Position numbers and translations under genes: made by a program
Shown here: one piece after another, positions 47,457 through 56,595 of the stretch
How positions within the stretch are numbered: the first letter of the stretch is position 1
Layout of the letters: each line of letters opens with the position of its first letter
Notes under the pieces: model-generated
Database searches by the model: none
Seen by the model: the letters and a program-made list of their open reading frames with translations, nothing else
What the model was told of the DNA's origin: nothing
Origin: Alphaproteobacteria bacterium
Lineage (GTDB): Bacteria > Pseudomonadota > Alphaproteobacteria > UBA8366 > Aestuariispiraceae
Assembly (NCBI GenBank): GCA_030065235.1
Contig: JASJDC010000001.1
Coordinates: 186,001-250,000 of the forward strand
DNA length: 64,000 bases
Direction of reading: 5' to 3'

Positions 47457-49190
47457 ATGGCCACAACAACACAGGACAGGATGGGCGAGGGCGCTGGGGG
47501 CGGCTTTTTGCGCTCGTATTTCCGCGCCGCCTTGGGACGTTACGACGTCCTTCTGGCCTCTATGGGGATTAATATCCTCACTCTGGCGCTGCCGATTGTC
47601 ATTCTGCAGGCCTATGACCGGATCATTCCGGAAGAGTCGCTCCAGACTTTTGCGGCCTTGATGGTCGGAATCGTCCTTGTGATCATCGCGGACGCTTTTC
47701 TGAGGGGCGTTCGCAATCGTATCACCAACTGGTCCGGCGCCCGGTTCGAGCACGCGACCGCGCGGCGCGCTATCGACAAGCTGATCGACGCCGAGATCGA
47801 CTCGTTCGAGAAATATCCGGCGAGCGAGCATTTGGATCGCTTGGCCGCGATCGAGCCGATGCGGGATTTCCACTCGGGCCAAGGCCTGATCGCCTTGTCC
47901 GATCTTCCTTTCGTCCTGGTTTTTTTGGGCTTGATCTATGCGATCGGCGGCGACTTGGTCTATGCGCCGCTGGCCTTGGCCGCCGCCGCCGCCTTGTTCG
48001 CCGTCTGGATAGGGGCGCGGCTGAATATCGCCATCCGCGAGCGCGCGGCGCTCGATGACGCACGCTACAATTTCGTCTTCCAGGTCTTGAACGGCGTTCA
48101 CACCGTCAAGGGTTTGGGGATGGAGGCGCAGATGACCCGCCGCTATCAGGCGATCCTCGGCCCGGTGGCGGCCGCGGTGGAGCGAGTCGCCTTTCTCTCT
48201 ACCCTCGGCCAGTCCATGACCGTGACGCTGAGCAACCTGGCGATGGTCGCGACCGCGGCCTTTGGCAGCCTGATGGTGATCGAGGGCGCGATGACCGGCG
48301 GCGGCCTTGTCGCCTGCATCCTGCTCTCCGGTCGCGCCGTTCAGCCGCTGATGCGGATGATCGGGGTCTGGGTGCAGAGCCGGAATCTCGAATTGGCGGA
48401 AGAGCGGCTTGACGCGCTGATGACCATGCCGGCGGAACGGGATCGGGTGATGGGCGAGGGCGCGCCGCTTGAGCGGATCGGCGAGATCAAGCTCAAGAAC
48501 GTCACGGTCGTCCGCGGCGCGGCGGATTATCCGGTGCTGTCTGACATATCGATGACCATTCCGCCCGGCGCTTTTGTTGCGCTGACCGGGCCGGTTGGGG
48601 GCGGTAAATCGACCTTCCTGGACCTGATGTGCGGATTCGTGACGCCGGATCTGGGGCGGCTGACTTTCGACGGTAAAGACGCCAAACAAATCGACCCGAC
48701 GGCGCTTCGCAGCCATGTCGGCTACGCCAAGCAGGAAGCGGTGCTTTATCGCGGCGACATCGCCGACAACCTATCCTTCTTCCGCGGACGCGCCGACCTG
48801 GCCGCCGCGCTTGAGGTCGCCCATAAGCTGGGGCTCGACGCGGTGATCGCGCGTTTGCCGAAAGGGTTGCGAACGCCGGTCGGCGACACCGCCTCGGACG
48901 TTCTGCCGGGCAGCGTGCAGCAACAGATTTCGCTTTGCCGCGTCTTGGCCTCTAAACCGGACCTGCTGTTGCTGGACGAGGCGAATGCAGCCTTCGATCT
49001 GATCACGGACCGCCGGTTCCGAGACCTGATACAGAGTTTGCGCGGGCAGGTGACGACAGTCGTGATCACAAGCCGGCCGAGCCTTGTGGCGGCCGCCGAT
49101 TTGGTGGTGACGCTCGACCGCGGCGTCGCGACGGTGCGGGAGCAGAAGGCCGCTGGGTCGGTGGTCGCGCGGAACGGGGAGAGCGTCTAA
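47457..49190 (+). CDS. Type I secretion ABC transporter, first subunit (non-canonical ATPase motifs)
   Basis: ABC exporter half-transporter of 577 residues from ATG 47457 (MATTTQ). Membrane domain (about 25-310) with LALPIVILQAYDRIIP typical of the PrtD/LapB group, then a nucleotide-binding domain. Walker A TGPVGGGKST, Q-loop YAKQEA and Walker B LLLLDEAN are present. The signature that should read LSGGQ is LPGSVQQQ and the switch His is Ser (VITSRPS). The stop overlaps the next gene's ATG (TAATG). It probably pairs with the next gene product to export the RTX protein. Confidence 0.85.
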   Translation: MATTTQDRMGEGAGGGFLRSYFRAALGRYDVLLASMGINILTLALPIVILQAYDRIIPEESLQTFAALMVGIVLVIIADAFLRGVRNRITNWSGARFEHATARRAIDKLIDAEIDSFEKYPASEHLDRLAAIEPMRDFHSGQGLIALSDLPFVLVFLGLIYAIGGDLVYAPLALAAAAALFAVWIGARLNIAIRERAALDDARYNFVFQVLNGVHTVKGLGMEAQMTRRYQAILGPVAAAVERVAFLSTLGQSMTVTLSNLAMVATAAFGSLMVIEGAMTGGGLVACILLSGRAVQPLMRMIGVWVQSRNLELAEERLDALMTMPAERDRVMGEGAPLERIGEIKLKNVTVVRGAADYPVLSDISMTIPPGAFVALTGPVGGGKSTFLDLMCGFVTPDLGRLTFDGKDAKQIDPTALRSHVGYAKQEAVLYRGDIADNLSFFRGRADLAAALEVAHKLGLDAVIARLPKGLRTPVGDTASDVLPGSVQQQISLCRVLASKPDLLLLDEANAAFDLITDRRFRDLIQSLRGQVTTVVITSRPSLVAAADLVVTLDRGVATVREQKAAGSVVARNGESV

Positions 49191-51418
49191 TGGGGCCGAC
49201 GCTTCTGGAAACCGCCCGCGTCGATGCGCATCTGGATTGGCGCGAGGGTCTGGAAAATGCGTTTGGACCGGACCGCGCGGCTCAGCCGGCGCTGACGGCG
49301 CTTACCGCCTTGCTGGCGGCGTTGAACTGGTCCGGCGGCCCCAGGCAAGTGCTCGAAGCGCTGCCCTATGGGGTCGAGACTTTCAGCATCGATGACCTGC
49401 GCGACGCGTTGGCCCGTCTGAAGCTCAAGACGGTTCCCGTCGGGTTTCACCCGAGCAAATTGGCCGAGAGCCGGTTTCCCTGCCTCTATGTGACCAGCGC
49501 CGGCGCACCAATGGTTCTGCTCGGGCGGGAAGGCGGCGCGTTGCTGGCGGCCTCGGAGTCCGGCGAGTCCGACGCTGCGCCGACGCCGGTCAAACGCCTG
49601 CCGGCCGGTCAGTGTTATGTCATCGAACGGCTGCGCGACGCGCCGGTTTCCGGCCCCGAAGCCTCGCGCCGTTGGTTGAGAAGTCTCGTCTCAGAGTTCC
49701 GGCCGGTCATCCGCGCCGCTTTTCTCACCGCCCTGCTGGTGAACCTGTTGTCCCTGGTCGGGCCGCTGTCGATTATGGCGGTCTATGATCAGGTAATCGC
49801 CAAGGAGGCGGTCGAGACGCTGGAACTGTTGATGATCGGCGTCGCGGTCGCTGCGACCTTCGAGATCGCGCTTCGGGTCTTACGGGCGCGCGGGCAGGCC
49901 TATGTCGGAGCGAAACTGGACTATCAGGTCGGCGGCCGGGTCTTCGAGCAGGTGCTGCATTTGGCGCCGACCTTTACCGAGCGCGCGCCGGTGGGCGGCC
50001 AGGTCACGCGCATCCGCGAGTTCGATTCCTTTCGGGAGGTCTTCACCGGGCCGCTTTCGGCGATCGCCTTGGACCTGCCGTTTTCGCTGCTTTTCATCAT
50101 TGTGTTGATGATCGTCGGCGGCCCGATCTTCCTGCTGCCGATTGCTTTGGGCCTGGTCTATCTGATCATCGCGCGTCTGGTGATCCCGGAATTGCGCGAG
50201 CGCACGCGTCAGGCGGGCAAGGCGCGATCCGAGCGCTACGCTTTCTGGGTCGAATTGATGTGGTGGATGCGATCGGTGAAGCAGCAGGGCGGCGAAATGG
50301 TCTGGAAAGATCGATTTCGGCGCATCTCGGCCGACGCCGCCTGGGCCAATTACGAGGTTCAGAAGATCCAGTCCGGCGCGCAATCTGTCTCGCAGAGCCT
50401 GATGCTGATCGCCGGCGTCGCGACGCTGGGTCTCGGCGTGCTCCGAGTGTTGGACGACGCCATGACGCTTGGCGCGCTGATCGCCACCATGATGCTGGTT
50501 TGGCGCGTGCTCGCCCCAATGCAGACCCTGTTCACCCTGTCGAACCGGTTGGAGCAGATCCGCCAGTCTCTGCGGCAATTGGTTGACCTCTTGGGCTATC
50601 GGCGTGAGCAGGAGCCGGGCCATAGCCCTTCGACCGCCATTCGGTTTCGCGGACAGGTGAGTTTCAACCGGGTCTCGATGCGGTTCACGCCTGACGCCAA
50701 TCCGGCCTTGTTGGGCATTGACTTCACGGTCCGGCCCGGCGAGCTGTTCGGCATCGTTGGGGAAAGCGGCGCGGGCAAATCAACCATCGCAAAGCTCGCC
50801 CTGGGGCTCTACACGCCGCAAGCGGGTTCGGTCACTGTCGATGGCGTCGATATTCGGCAATTGATGCCGATCACGCTGCGTCAAACGCTGTCTTACGCGC
50901 CGCAGCGCAGCCACGCCTTCCCGGGCACGCTCTTGGAGAATATCCGCCTGGCCGACCCGACCGCATCGATGGAGCGGGTCCGGCACGCCTGCCGGATGGC
51001 CGGCCTGCTGCACAAGATCGAGGCCCTGCCGGACGGGTTTGAGACCCGCTTCAAAGACGGGCTGCAGGCCGGCGCGCCGCAAGGGTTGCTGCGGCAATTG
51101 GCGCTGGCGCGCGCGTTTCTGACCGACGCGGCGGTCTATATTCTGGACGAACCGGCGGCTGCGCTGGATGACGAGGACGAGCGCTATTTCCTGCGCGCCT
51201 TGGAGGCGCTGCGAGGGCGGGCGACCGTCATTATGATCACCCAGCGGCCAAGCCACATGATGTTGTGCGACCGATTGCTGGTGATGGAGCAGGGACAGAT
51301 GCGCATGCTGGACGAACCGCAGCGGGTGGTCGAGGCGATGCGCGGCGATCTTTCTGAGAAATACCGAACGGCGCCGGTTCAGGCCCTGGCGCCGGCCGCC
51401 CTGGCGCGAGGAGAATAG
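49190..51418 (+). CDS. Type I secretion ABC transporter, second subunit with C39-like domain
   Basis: Half-transporter of 742 residues. Residues about 1-150 are a C39-peptidase-like domain without the catalytic Cys, as in HlyB-type exporters; about 165-440 the membrane domain; about 470-720 the ATPase. Walker A GESGAGKST, Q-loop YAPQRS and Walker B VYILDEPAAALDD are intact. The signature is degenerate (AGAPQGLLRQ in place of LSGGQ) and the switch His is Gln (MITQRPSH). Starts on the stop of the first subunit and ends two bases before the adaptor ATG. Confidence 0.87.
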   Translation: MGPTLLETARVDAHLDWREGLENAFGPDRAAQPALTALTALLAALNWSGGPRQVLEALPYGVETFSIDDLRDALARLKLKTVPVGFHPSKLAESRFPCLYVTSAGAPMVLLGREGGALLAASESGESDAAPTPVKRLPAGQCYVIERLRDAPVSGPEASRRWLRSLVSEFRPVIRAAFLTALLVNLLSLVGPLSIMAVYDQVIAKEAVETLELLMIGVAVAATFEIALRVLRARGQAYVGAKLDYQVGGRVFEQVLHLAPTFTERAPVGGQVTRIREFDSFREVFTGPLSAIALDLPFSLLFIIVLMIVGGPIFLLPIALGLVYLIIARLVIPELRERTRQAGKARSERYAFWVELMWWMRSVKQQGGEMVWKDRFRRISADAAWANYEVQKIQSGAQSVSQSLMLIAGVATLGLGVLRVLDDAMTLGALIATMMLVWRVLAPMQTLFTLSNRLEQIRQSLRQLVDLLGYRREQEPGHSPSTAIRFRGQVSFNRVSMRFTPDANPALLGIDFTVRPGELFGIVGESGAGKSTIAKLALGLYTPQAGSVTVDGVDIRQLMPITLRQTLSYAPQRSHAFPGTLLENIRLADPTASMERVRHACRMAGLLHKIEALPDGFETRFKDGLQAGAPQGLLRQLALARAFLTDAAVYILDEPAAALDDEDERYFLRALEALRGRATVIMITQRPSHMMLCDRLLVMEQGQMRMLDEPQRVVEAMRGDLSEKYRTAPVQALAPAALARGE

Positions 51419-51421
51419 AGC

Positions 51422-52732
51422 ATGAAACGGTCCGAACTAGCGTATCTGACGCGGGAAGAAGCGCTTGAGCAGGTGGCGCCGTCACGCTTCGCGCTTGTGG
51501 CCGCGTTGTTGGCGCTGGGGCTCCTGGCGGCGGCGATTTTCTGGGCCAGCCGGGTCGAGATCACCTCGGTCGCAACCGCGCCGGGCGAGGTCATCCCGAC
51601 CGGCGACGAGCGGGTCGTGCAGCATCTCGAAGGCGGTATCGTCCGGGAGGTGCGCTTCCGCGACGGCGATCTTGTCTCGCGCGGCGATATCGTGATCGCT
51701 TTCGACCCCACCCTGCGCCAGGCGGAGCTCGATCAGATCCGCGCCCGAGACGCGGCCTTGACGATCCGGGAGCGCCGGTTGCGCGCCTTCATCGACGGCG
51801 GCGAGCCCGGCTATGACGAATTCGCCGAAGAGTATCCCGAACTGGTCGCCGAAGCGCAGTTCAATCTCGCTTCGGCCCGGGAGCAACTGCTTGGTCAGGT
51901 CGCAGTGCTGGAAAGTCAGATCGCGCAGCAGCGCCGGACCGTCGGCATTTTCAACGACCAGGTGTCGACCCTGGTCAATCAGGAGAAGCTTGTGGCCGAG
52001 GCCGCGGAGATGCGCCGAACCCTGTTCGAACGCGGCCACGGCTCCCGGGTCAACGTAATCAGCGCCCAACTCGAACTGTCCGCGGTGCAGGGGTCGATTA
52101 TGGAGGCGCGCTCCTCGGCCGAGCAGGCCAAGGTCGCCATTGAGGAAACGCAGAACGAAATCCGGCAAGTGCAGCTGACCGAACGCGGCGCCGCGATGGA
52201 GGAGTTGAGCCTCACTCTGGCGGAGCGCGCCGAAGTGCGGGAGAATCTCGAACGGCTGAGCGATCGCGTGGCGCGGCTATCGGTCCGCGCGCCGGTCGAC
52301 GGCGTCGTGCACCGGCTGCAGATCAATACGCCCGGCGCGGTGGTCGAACCGGCCGAGGTGCTGATGACCATCGTGCCGCTCGAAGAAGAGGTGGTGATCG
52401 AGGCGCGCATCCAGCCGAAAGACATCGGCCATCTCGAGATCGGCCAACCGGCGCGAGTCACGGTCAGCGGATTCGACGCTAGGCGCTATGGCGTCTTGCC
52501 AGGCCGCTTGGCGCAGATTTCGCCGACCACCTATACCGACGAGACCGGTCAGACCTATTTCAAGGGCCGCGTCTTGCTGGACCAGAAGACAATCCAGTCC
52601 GACGGCGTACGCCACCCGATCGTGCCGGGCATGACCGTCCAGGCGGATATCGCGATCGGCGGACAGAGCTTCCTGCAATATCTCACAAGCCCGGTCTATC
52701 TTGCTCTGAACCGGGCCTTTTCCGAGCGCTGA
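51422..52732 (+). CDS. HlyD-family membrane fusion protein
   Basis: Periplasmic adaptor of 436 residues. One N-terminal helix (about 20-40), lipoyl-like half (ATAPGEVIPTGDERVVQHLEGGIVREV, the family hallmark), a long coiled-coil hairpin (about 95-270), second lipoyl half (LSVRAPVDGVVHRLQINTPGAVVEPAEVLM) and a C-terminal beta-barrel. Completes the exporter with the two ABC genes; no TolC-like outer membrane gene is in the window. Confidence 0.92.
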   Translation: MKRSELAYLTREEALEQVAPSRFALVAALLALGLLAAAIFWASRVEITSVATAPGEVIPTGDERVVQHLEGGIVREVRFRDGDLVSRGDIVIAFDPTLRQAELDQIRARDAALTIRERRLRAFIDGGEPGYDEFAEEYPELVAEAQFNLASAREQLLGQVAVLESQIAQQRRTVGIFNDQVSTLVNQEKLVAEAAEMRRTLFERGHGSRVNVISAQLELSAVQGSIMEARSSAEQAKVAIEETQNEIRQVQLTERGAAMEELSLTLAERAEVRENLERLSDRVARLSVRAPVDGVVHRLQINTPGAVVEPAEVLMTIVPLEEEVVIEARIQPKDIGHLEIGQPARVTVSGFDARRYGVLPGRLAQISPTTYTDETGQTYFKGRVLLDQKTIQSDGVRHPIVPGMTVQADIAIGGQSFLQYLTSPVYLALNRAFSER

Positions 52733-52754
52733 TCGTGCTGGCAGGGCCGCAAGT

Positions 52755-53798
52755 CTATTCGCTCAGATCGTCCCAGGCGATCGCATGGTGTTTCGGCAGG
52801 TCGCGGGCCGCGCGGCTGGCGAGGACGCGCCCAAGATGTCTAGGGGCTAGCCCCGCCGCCGGTCGAATGGACCGCGTATTCTCGGCCGTAAAAGGCTCGC
52901 CCTCTTTGATCTCAGCGATCGTATAGAGCGAACGCCGGAACGGCAGCGTGGTCTTCTCGCTCGCCGTCGGCCCGTAGTGAACGGCGCCGCGCGCAGAGGC
53001 CGCAGCCCGCGCGTCGTCGATCAGGGCGGTCAGTTCCGCTGGCTCGACCGAAAAGGCGGCGTCGGGGCCGCCGTCGGCGCGACTTTCGGTAAAGTGTTTC
53101 TCGATGATCTCTGCGCCTAGACCGGCGGCGGCCGTTGCAACGGCCGATCCTAGAGTGTGGTCCGACAAGCCGATCGGTAAATCGAACCGCGCCTTCAGAT
53201 CGGCCATGGTCGCGAGATTTGCGTCTTCCGGCGGGGTCGGGTAGCCGCTGACGCAATGCAGCAGGGCCAAATGGCCGTTCCGGCGCGCATGGTCGGCCGC
53301 CGCCACCGCTTCCTCGATTTCCGTCAGGCTGCCCATGCCGGTGGACAGGATCATCGGTTTGCCGGTCGCCGCGATCTTCTCGATCAGGCCGATATCGACC
53401 AGTTCGCAGGAGGCGACTTTGTAGAGCGCGGCGCCTAGCTCTTCGAGCATCGCCAGCGCGCTTTCGTCAAAGACCGAGGCGAGGGGCAGAATCCCGATAT
53501 CTTGCGCCCCGCGCCAGAGAGCCGGAAACCAATCGAACGGCGTCTGCGCTTCGCTGTAGAGGTCGTAAAGCGTCCGGCCGCGCCAGAGCGGCGTCTCGAC
53601 AATAAAGTCGGGATCGGCGCAATCGACCGTGATCGTATCGGGCGCGTAAGCTTGGAACTTGATTGCGTCGGCGCCGCTTGCTTTCGCCAACTCGATCAGG
53701 CGCAGCGCCTTGTCCAACGCGCCCAAGTGATTCGCCGACGCCTCGGCGATAATGAACGGCTCTGCGCCGGTCCATGGCGGCGGTTCGCGTACAGGCAT
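52755..53798 (-). CDS. Pseudaminic acid / sialic acid synthase family protein
   Basis: NeuB/PseI-family condensing enzyme of 347 residues from ATG 53798 (MPVREPPPW). It joins phosphoenolpyruvate to an amino-sugar to make a nonulosonic acid. Motifs: FIIAEASANHLG, DAIKFQAYAPDTI, KVASCELVD, LSTGMGSL, HCVSGYPTPPEDANL, GLSDHTLGS, EKHFTESRADGGPDAAFS, and a C-terminal SAF (antifreeze-like) domain starting RRSLYTIAEIKEGE. The sequence looks closest to PseI. No other nonulosonate genes are nearby. Convergent with the adaptor gene. Confidence 0.85.
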   Translation of the reverse strand: MPVREPPPWTGAEPFIIAEASANHLGALDKALRLIELAKASGADAIKFQAYAPDTITVDCADPDFIVETPLWRGRTLYDLYSEAQTPFDWFPALWRGAQDIGILPLASVFDESALAMLEELGAALYKVASCELVDIGLIEKIAATGKPMILSTGMGSLTEIEEAVAAADHARRNGHLALLHCVSGYPTPPEDANLATMADLKARFDLPIGLSDHTLGSAVATAAAGLGAEIIEKHFTESRADGGPDAAFSVEPAELTALIDDARAAASARGAVHYGPTASEKTTLPFRRSLYTIAEIKEGEPFTAENTRSIRPAAGLAPRHLGRVLASRAARDLPKHHAIAWDDLSE

Positions 53799-53981
53799 AG
53801 CGCGCAGTTTTTTCCTTTCGGCCCAACAATGACGGGCGCTCTTTCTCTGATCACGATCCGCCGCGCGCGGCAAGCGGTCGGGCGTCACCCTTTCCGAAAA
53901 GCGGGCGCGCGCTCTAAACCAAATGTTAATAGCTCCCTGCTTTAATGGACCACTGGGGATTTGGAGGCGCTGAAAAGCTTG

Positions 53982-54563
53982 ATGCGTGCGGATCAACAAG
54001 GGACTTTGCCCTGCCCGGGGCCTAAGACGCCGACCCGGTTCGCCGGCGTGCGCTCGGTCTTGGCTGACGTGCAGCCAGTCGCGCCGCGCGGACCCTTGGC
54101 CAAGGACGCGCTCGATTGGTGGCGGCGGCCGTCTGCGCCGCCGATCTCAGGCGGGTTCGATATCCTCGACCATCCGACCTGGGCCGCCGGCGTCTATTTC
54201 ATCCGCCGCTGCGGACCCGGCGAGTTCGATTACCGCCTGGCTGGGGAAGACGTCATAAAGCTCGTCGGCCGCAATGACGCCAGGCAGCGCTTCGCTTCGG
54301 CAAGCGGCGATTTCTATGTTCGAGATCTGGCGGACTATCTCGAAAGCGTCGCCGAGAGCAGGCGGCCCTGGATTTGTTGGGGAACCAGCATCCAACCTGA
54401 TGGAGAGCGCATCCGCTTTGAGAGTATCGATATGCCGATGCTGAACGACGCCAGAACCGCTGTAGACTCGATCATAGGCGTGATGAGCCCGATCAACGAC
54501 GCCCGATCGCCCGACTGGCCGGCGACCACGGAGGTTCGACCGGCGCTGCTGGCCGTCGCGTGA
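53982..54563 (+). CDS. PAS_5-like domain protein
   Basis: Product of 193 residues from ATG 53982. It resembles the alphaproteobacterial PAS_5 family: ALDWWRRPSAPPISGGFDILDHPTW, then GEFDYRLAGEDVIKLVGRN and a core typical of a PAS sensor without output domain. No heme, flavin or kinase motif is visible. TTG 53961, preceded by GGGGAT, is an alternative start adding seven residues. Role unknown. Confidence 0.65.
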   Translation: MRADQQGTLPCPGPKTPTRFAGVRSVLADVQPVAPRGPLAKDALDWWRRPSAPPISGGFDILDHPTWAAGVYFIRRCGPGEFDYRLAGEDVIKLVGRNDARQRFASASGDFYVRDLADYLESVAESRRPWICWGTSIQPDGERIRFESIDMPMLNDARTAVDSIIGVMSPINDARSPDWPATTEVRPALLAVA

Positions 54564-54727
54564 GGCCGTTTGAGCTGATCAAGACGGCGCCGGCGATCGG
54601 CGTGAAAATGTCCGTACACCGACTGGGCTATTGTTTCCGTTAATCAAGATAGCTATCTCCCTGGCGACGGTCCTGACGTGAACGCTTTAGCCATTCAGGT
54701 CGGGGCGAGGGGCCGCAGGGTGGTTGG

Positions 54728-55870
54728 ATGAACGGGAACACGCCTGACATTAACGGCGATCGGCTGCGCGTCTCGGTCGAACGCGCGCGGGCCGAGTTGC
54801 GCTATGGGCGCGCGGTTCTGCTGCGCGACTTGGCGCGCGCGGTGCTGGTGGCCGGCGTCGAGGCGATGGGCGAAGCGGCCCTGGCGTCTGTCATGCGGCA
54901 GTCGGGCGGCGCTATGCGCCTGTTGCTGACAACGCGCCGCATAACGGCTTTAGGCGTGGCCGACGATCATCAGGACGAAAGCGGCGCGCATTGTTTGGCG
55001 GTCGCCGCGCCGCATGACACATTGGCGGGCGCGCGCGCCGTCGCTTACGGCCGGGCGGTCGATCAACGCGCGGCCCTGCGCCGCATCCGACGCGGATCAG
55101 AGGCGTTGGACGACGCGGCGCTGGCGCTGGTCCGCATGGCGCAGCTGGCGCCGGCGCTGGCCGTTTCCGACGATTTGGACCCGTCGGCGCCGGACATCGC
55201 GGCGGCTTTGAAGAGCGGCGATTTACTGTCGGTCGAGGCGCAGGACGTTCTGGATGCGATCGATTTGCCGCCTGTTCTGCATCGCGGCGGCGAGGCGACT
55301 GTGCCGCTGACGGACGGCGTCGAGACGCGCTTCGTCGCCTATCGCGGTCCGGCCCCGTCTGACGAGCAGGTCGCGGTGATCATCGGCAAGCCCGATTTCA
55401 GCGCGCCCGTGACAATCCGTATCCACTCGGCCTGCCTGACCGGCGATGTGTTCGGCAGTTTGCGTTGCGATTGCGGTGAACAATTAGGCGCGACGATCAA
55501 ACTGCTCAGCGAGCAGGGCGGCGGCGTTGTTCTCTATCTGGCGCAAGAGGGGCGCGGCATCGGTCTCGCCAATAAGCTGCGCGCCTATCAATTGCAGGAC
55601 GCCGGCGCCGATACCTATGACGCCAACGCCCGCCTTGGATTCGGCGATGACGAGCGGCGCTTCGATCTGGCCGCGGCGATCCTGAAGGATCTCGGCGTGA
55701 GCCATGTACGCCTGCTGACCAACAATCCGCGCAAGGTGGACGCGCTTGGCCGGGAAGGCGTGAAGGTCGTCGACCGGATCGCGCTGTCGGGCGGGCTTAA
55801 CCGCTACAATGCGAAATATCTGCGAGCGAAAGTCGCCCGAGGCGGGCATTTCGACGAGGCGTCATTCTGA
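54728..55870 (+). CDS. ribA: GTP cyclohydrolase II (RibA-type) with degenerate RibB-like N-terminus
   Basis: Product of 380 residues. The C-terminal half (about 200-380) is a full GTP cyclohydrolase II: zinc ligands C236, C247 and C249 (SACLTGDVFGSLRCDCGEQL), LAQEGRGIGLANKLRAYQLQ and TNNPRKVDAL. The N-terminal half looks like a decayed DHBP synthase (AVLLRDLARAVLVAGVEAMGE) and lacks the DDERENEGD signature. It opens GTP to a pyrimidine for riboflavin, or could feed the variant pterin synthase encoded 5 kb on. No riboflavin genes flank it and no FMN riboswitch is seen upstream. Confidence 0.88.
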   Translation: MNGNTPDINGDRLRVSVERARAELRYGRAVLLRDLARAVLVAGVEAMGEAALASVMRQSGGAMRLLLTTRRITALGVADDHQDESGAHCLAVAAPHDTLAGARAVAYGRAVDQRAALRRIRRGSEALDDAALALVRMAQLAPALAVSDDLDPSAPDIAAALKSGDLLSVEAQDVLDAIDLPPVLHRGGEATVPLTDGVETRFVAYRGPAPSDEQVAVIIGKPDFSAPVTIRIHSACLTGDVFGSLRCDCGEQLGATIKLLSEQGGGVVLYLAQEGRGIGLANKLRAYQLQDAGADTYDANARLGFGDDERRFDLAAAILKDLGVSHVRLLTNNPRKVDALGREGVKVVDRIALSGGLNRYNAKYLRAKVARGGHFDEASF

Positions 55871-55959
55871 ATTTCTGAGTGTTTGGGGAAGGGGCCGGTC
55901 CGATCCGGTGATCAAGCGCGCGGCCGCGGGCGGCGCGAGCAGCTATGAGGAGAGTCCCA

Positions 55960-56568
55960 ATGCGGGTATTCAGTATTTCGGCCCTTTCCAAATCCGCCGC
56001 CCTATGCGGCGCCGTTCTGAGCCTCATGCTCGCCGGTCCCGCCAAGGCGGCCGACGAAGACTATGAGTTGGACCCGGAACATACCTTCGTCGCCTTCATG
56101 GTCGACCATATCGGTTACGCCAACGCCATCGGCATGTTTCGCGAAATCAGCGGCTCTTTCACCTTCAACCCCGAGACCCAGGCGTTGAGCGATCTGGAGG
56201 TCGTCATTCAAACCGACAGCATCTATACCGCGAACAAGCGGCGGGACGATCATCTGCGCAACCCGGACTTCCTGAACAGCCGCGAATTCCCGGAGATGAC
56301 CTTCGTCATGACCAGCGCGCAAAAGATCAGCGACACGACCGGCAAAATCGACGGTGAATTGACCCTGTTGGGTCAGACCAGGCCGCTCAGCCTGGACGTC
56401 ACCCTGAATAAGGTCGGCCCCTATCCGTTCGGGAACAATTATGTAATGGGCATGTCGGCCCGCGGCACCGTGACGCGCAGCGAGTATGGCATGATGTACG
56501 CCGTTGAGAACGGCTGGGTCGGCGACGACATCCATCTGATGCTGGAAGTCGAGGCGATCCGGCAATAG
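55960..56568 (+). CDS. YceI-family periplasmic protein
   Basis: Product of 202 residues: signal peptide (about 1-30, ending LAGPAKA) and a YceI lipocalin-like barrel (YELDPEHTFVAFMVDHIGYANAIGMF, PEMTFVMTS, IDGELTLLGQTRPLSLDV). Family members bind isoprenoid-type ligands such as polyprenyl chains. ATG 55960 has GAGGAGAG upstream and is preferred over 55945. Follows ribA after 89 bases. Confidence 0.88.
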   Translation: MRVFSISALSKSAALCGAVLSLMLAGPAKAADEDYELDPEHTFVAFMVDHIGYANAIGMFREISGSFTFNPETQALSDLEVVIQTDSIYTANKRRDDHLRNPDFLNSREFPEMTFVMTSAQKISDTTGKIDGELTLLGQTRPLSLDVTLNKVGPYPFGNNYVMGMSARGTVTRSEYGMMYAVENGWVGDDIHLMLEVEAIRQ

Positions 56569-56595
56569 ATCGCGGCCTATTGAAAATCTCGCCAG

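Noticed and set aside
54564-54727. FMN riboswitch upstream of the RibA-type gene
   Set aside because: None of the conserved RFN-element segments are visible in the 164 bases; only a short AT-richer stretch is present.
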